DNA from: Neptuniibacter sp.
GTDB lineage: Bacteria; Pseudomonadota; Gammaproteobacteria; Pseudomonadales; Balneatricaceae
DNA length: 23,285 nt
Reading direction: 5' to 3'
Assembly (NCBI GenBank): GCA_030149405.1
Contig: JASBRM010000208.1
Span: 1-23,285, forward strand
The notes below the pieces were generated by a model, which worked only from the letters and a program-made list of their open reading frames with translations, had not been told where the DNA came from and made no database searches. Numbering within the stretch: position 1 is the stretch's first letter; every line of letters starts with the position of its first letter. The translations under genes and the position numbers were made by a program. Positions 22,362 through 23,285 of the stretch are shown one piece after another.

Positions 22362-23285
22362 CTAGGGTTCCAACTGCAATTCGATATGGAAAGTAGTGCC
22401 CACATCCACATCAGATGTTACTGCCATGTGCCCCTGATGATGTTCAGTGATAATAAAATAGGGAAAGGACAACCGCTTGCTCGCATCAAAGTCACTGCTA
22501 TTTAAAGAATCATGACTGAAATACGGTTCAAAAATAATTTGTTGTTCATCGAGATCTATTCCAACACCGTTATGCTGGATCTTTACCCACAACGAGTCGT
22601 AGCAAGTTAATACCTGGATGGTAATTTTCGCTTCGTGATCTGGACGTTTCACATTGCTCAGTGCGTAAAGACTGTGACGAATTAAACTTAAAAACACCTG
22701 CTGCAATTCAGAAGCCAAACATGGAATTGAAGGCAGGCCCTTTTCATACTGACGTTCCACGATTACATCGCTGAGTTTTAAGCCATCAGTAAATGAGTAA
22801 ATTTCTTCAGCCAGTTCCAGAGTGTGATCCATAATATCGGGAATCAATTGCGGCGTAAGATCATCTTGGCTGCTGGCAGAAAACTCCATCAAGTTTTTGG
22901 TAATCGCCAGCGCCCGATGACTTTGATCTCCTACTTCAGTTAATAGTGAAGCTAATTTCTCGCCGCCCTTGTTATCTGTCTGAAATAATTGCAACGCCTG
23001 ACCAATTTCTTCATTAATAACATGCAACGGCGCACTCAAGTCATGAGCCATCACCGATGCTAACTCGCCCATGGCAGATAGCTTATCTTTTTCTATCAGT
23101 TTATTTTCGGACTGCACTTGCTGAGTCACATCATCAACAAGAATAACTACGCCGCCATTTACCTGATCTTGCAGAGGATAGACTGTAATTTCGTAGTGTA
23201 GCTGACCACGGTAGGCACGCCTGTAATGCAGTACCTTTTTCTCGCTCACCGCCTGCTCTACTTTCTCTTTGGAAACCGGCATGAT
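22362..23285 (-). CDS. histidine kinase with degenerate ATP-binding motifs (5' part outside window)
   Basis: At least 307 residues; the frame stays open to the window edge and the first Met is probably internal. Residues (from that Met) 1-57 look like the end of a PAS domain (GGVVILVDDVTQQV). The H-box region LSAMGELASVMAHDLSAPLHVI has H80. The ATP-binding domain is odd. The N-box reads QVFLSLIRHSLYAL, with Ser and His where Asn residues are expected. G1 reads QHNGVGID, with His for the adenine-binding Asp. The F-box IFEPYFSHD is kept. The G2 glycines are replaced (SKRLSFPYFII). So it is an HWE-unrelated, NtrB-like kinase that may not bind ATP. It has no response-regulator gene in view. Confidence 0.8.
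   Translation of the reverse strand: MMPVSKEKVEQAVSEKKVLHYRRAYRGQLHYEITVYPLQDQVNGGVVILVDDVTQQVQSENKLIEKDKLSAMGELASVMAHDLSAPLHVINEEIGQALQLFQTDNKGGEKLASLLTEVGDQSHRALAITKNLMEFSASSQDDLTPQLIPDIMDHTLELAEEIYSFTDGLKLSDVIVERQYEKGLPSIPCLASELQQVFLSLIRHSLYALSNVKRPDHEAKITIQVLTCYDSLWVKIQHNGVGIDLDEQQIIFEPYFSHDSLNSSDFDASKRLSFPYFIITEHHQGHMAVTSDVDVGTTFHIELQLEP

Overview
This window is a chromosomal segment of a marine-type gammaproteobacterium, most likely an Oceanospirillaceae-like relative of Pseudomonas. The assignment rests on gene order and protein families, with moderate GC content; no rRNA or other taxonomic marker is present. The order sfsA, aminotransferase, dksA, gluQRS, small ORF, cbrA, cbrB, non-coding gap, pcnB, folK, panB, panC is the order I know from Pseudomonas chromosomes, so the first 13.4 kb is conserved core genome.

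Layout. 1-1086 (+): the 3' half of an APH/AAA fusion ATPase and a small Rieske protein. 1226-3090 (-): sfsA and a class I aminotransferase, facing the first pair across an inverted repeat. 3417-4782 (+): dksA, a strong hairpin terminator, then gluQRS. 4783-9278 (+): a 56-residue membrane ORF overlapping cbrA, then cbrB, which together form the CbrAB carbon/nitrogen-balance two-component system. 9279-9776: a non-coding stretch with repeated GTAACA/TGTTAC half-sites, a sigma-54 promoter and an A-rich RNA with several AAnAAnAA motifs. This is a probable CrcZ-type sRNA that sequesters Hfq/Crc. 9777-13353 (+): pcnB-folK-panB-panC.

13794-14975 (+) is a highly codon-biased acetyl-CoA acetyltransferase ending in a UUCG-loop terminator. 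After it the order becomes accessory: a 69-residue unknown ORF (-), a fused two-domain 6-pyruvoyl-tetrahydropterin-synthase-like protein (-), rsuA and rsmC (+, overlapping, ribosomal RNA modification), an EamA transporter gene broken by one in-frame amber codon (-), a FapA-type DUF342 protein (+), an 82-residue membrane protein (+), an intergenic repeat cluster, and a 5'-truncated histidine kinase (-) whose ATP-binding motifs look degenerate.

The most coherent system is the carbon-catabolite-repression module. CbrA (transporter-like sensor) phosphorylates CbrB, which would act with sigma-54 from the half-sites to make the CrcZ-like RNA just downstream. That RNA carries at least two CA motifs in predicted hairpin loops. 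The other observations most worth testing are the kinase with altered N, G1 and G2 boxes, the pterin-synthase fusion whose catalytic residues are divided between its two halves, and the amber-interrupted transporter. All calls come from reading the sequence; no database search was run.
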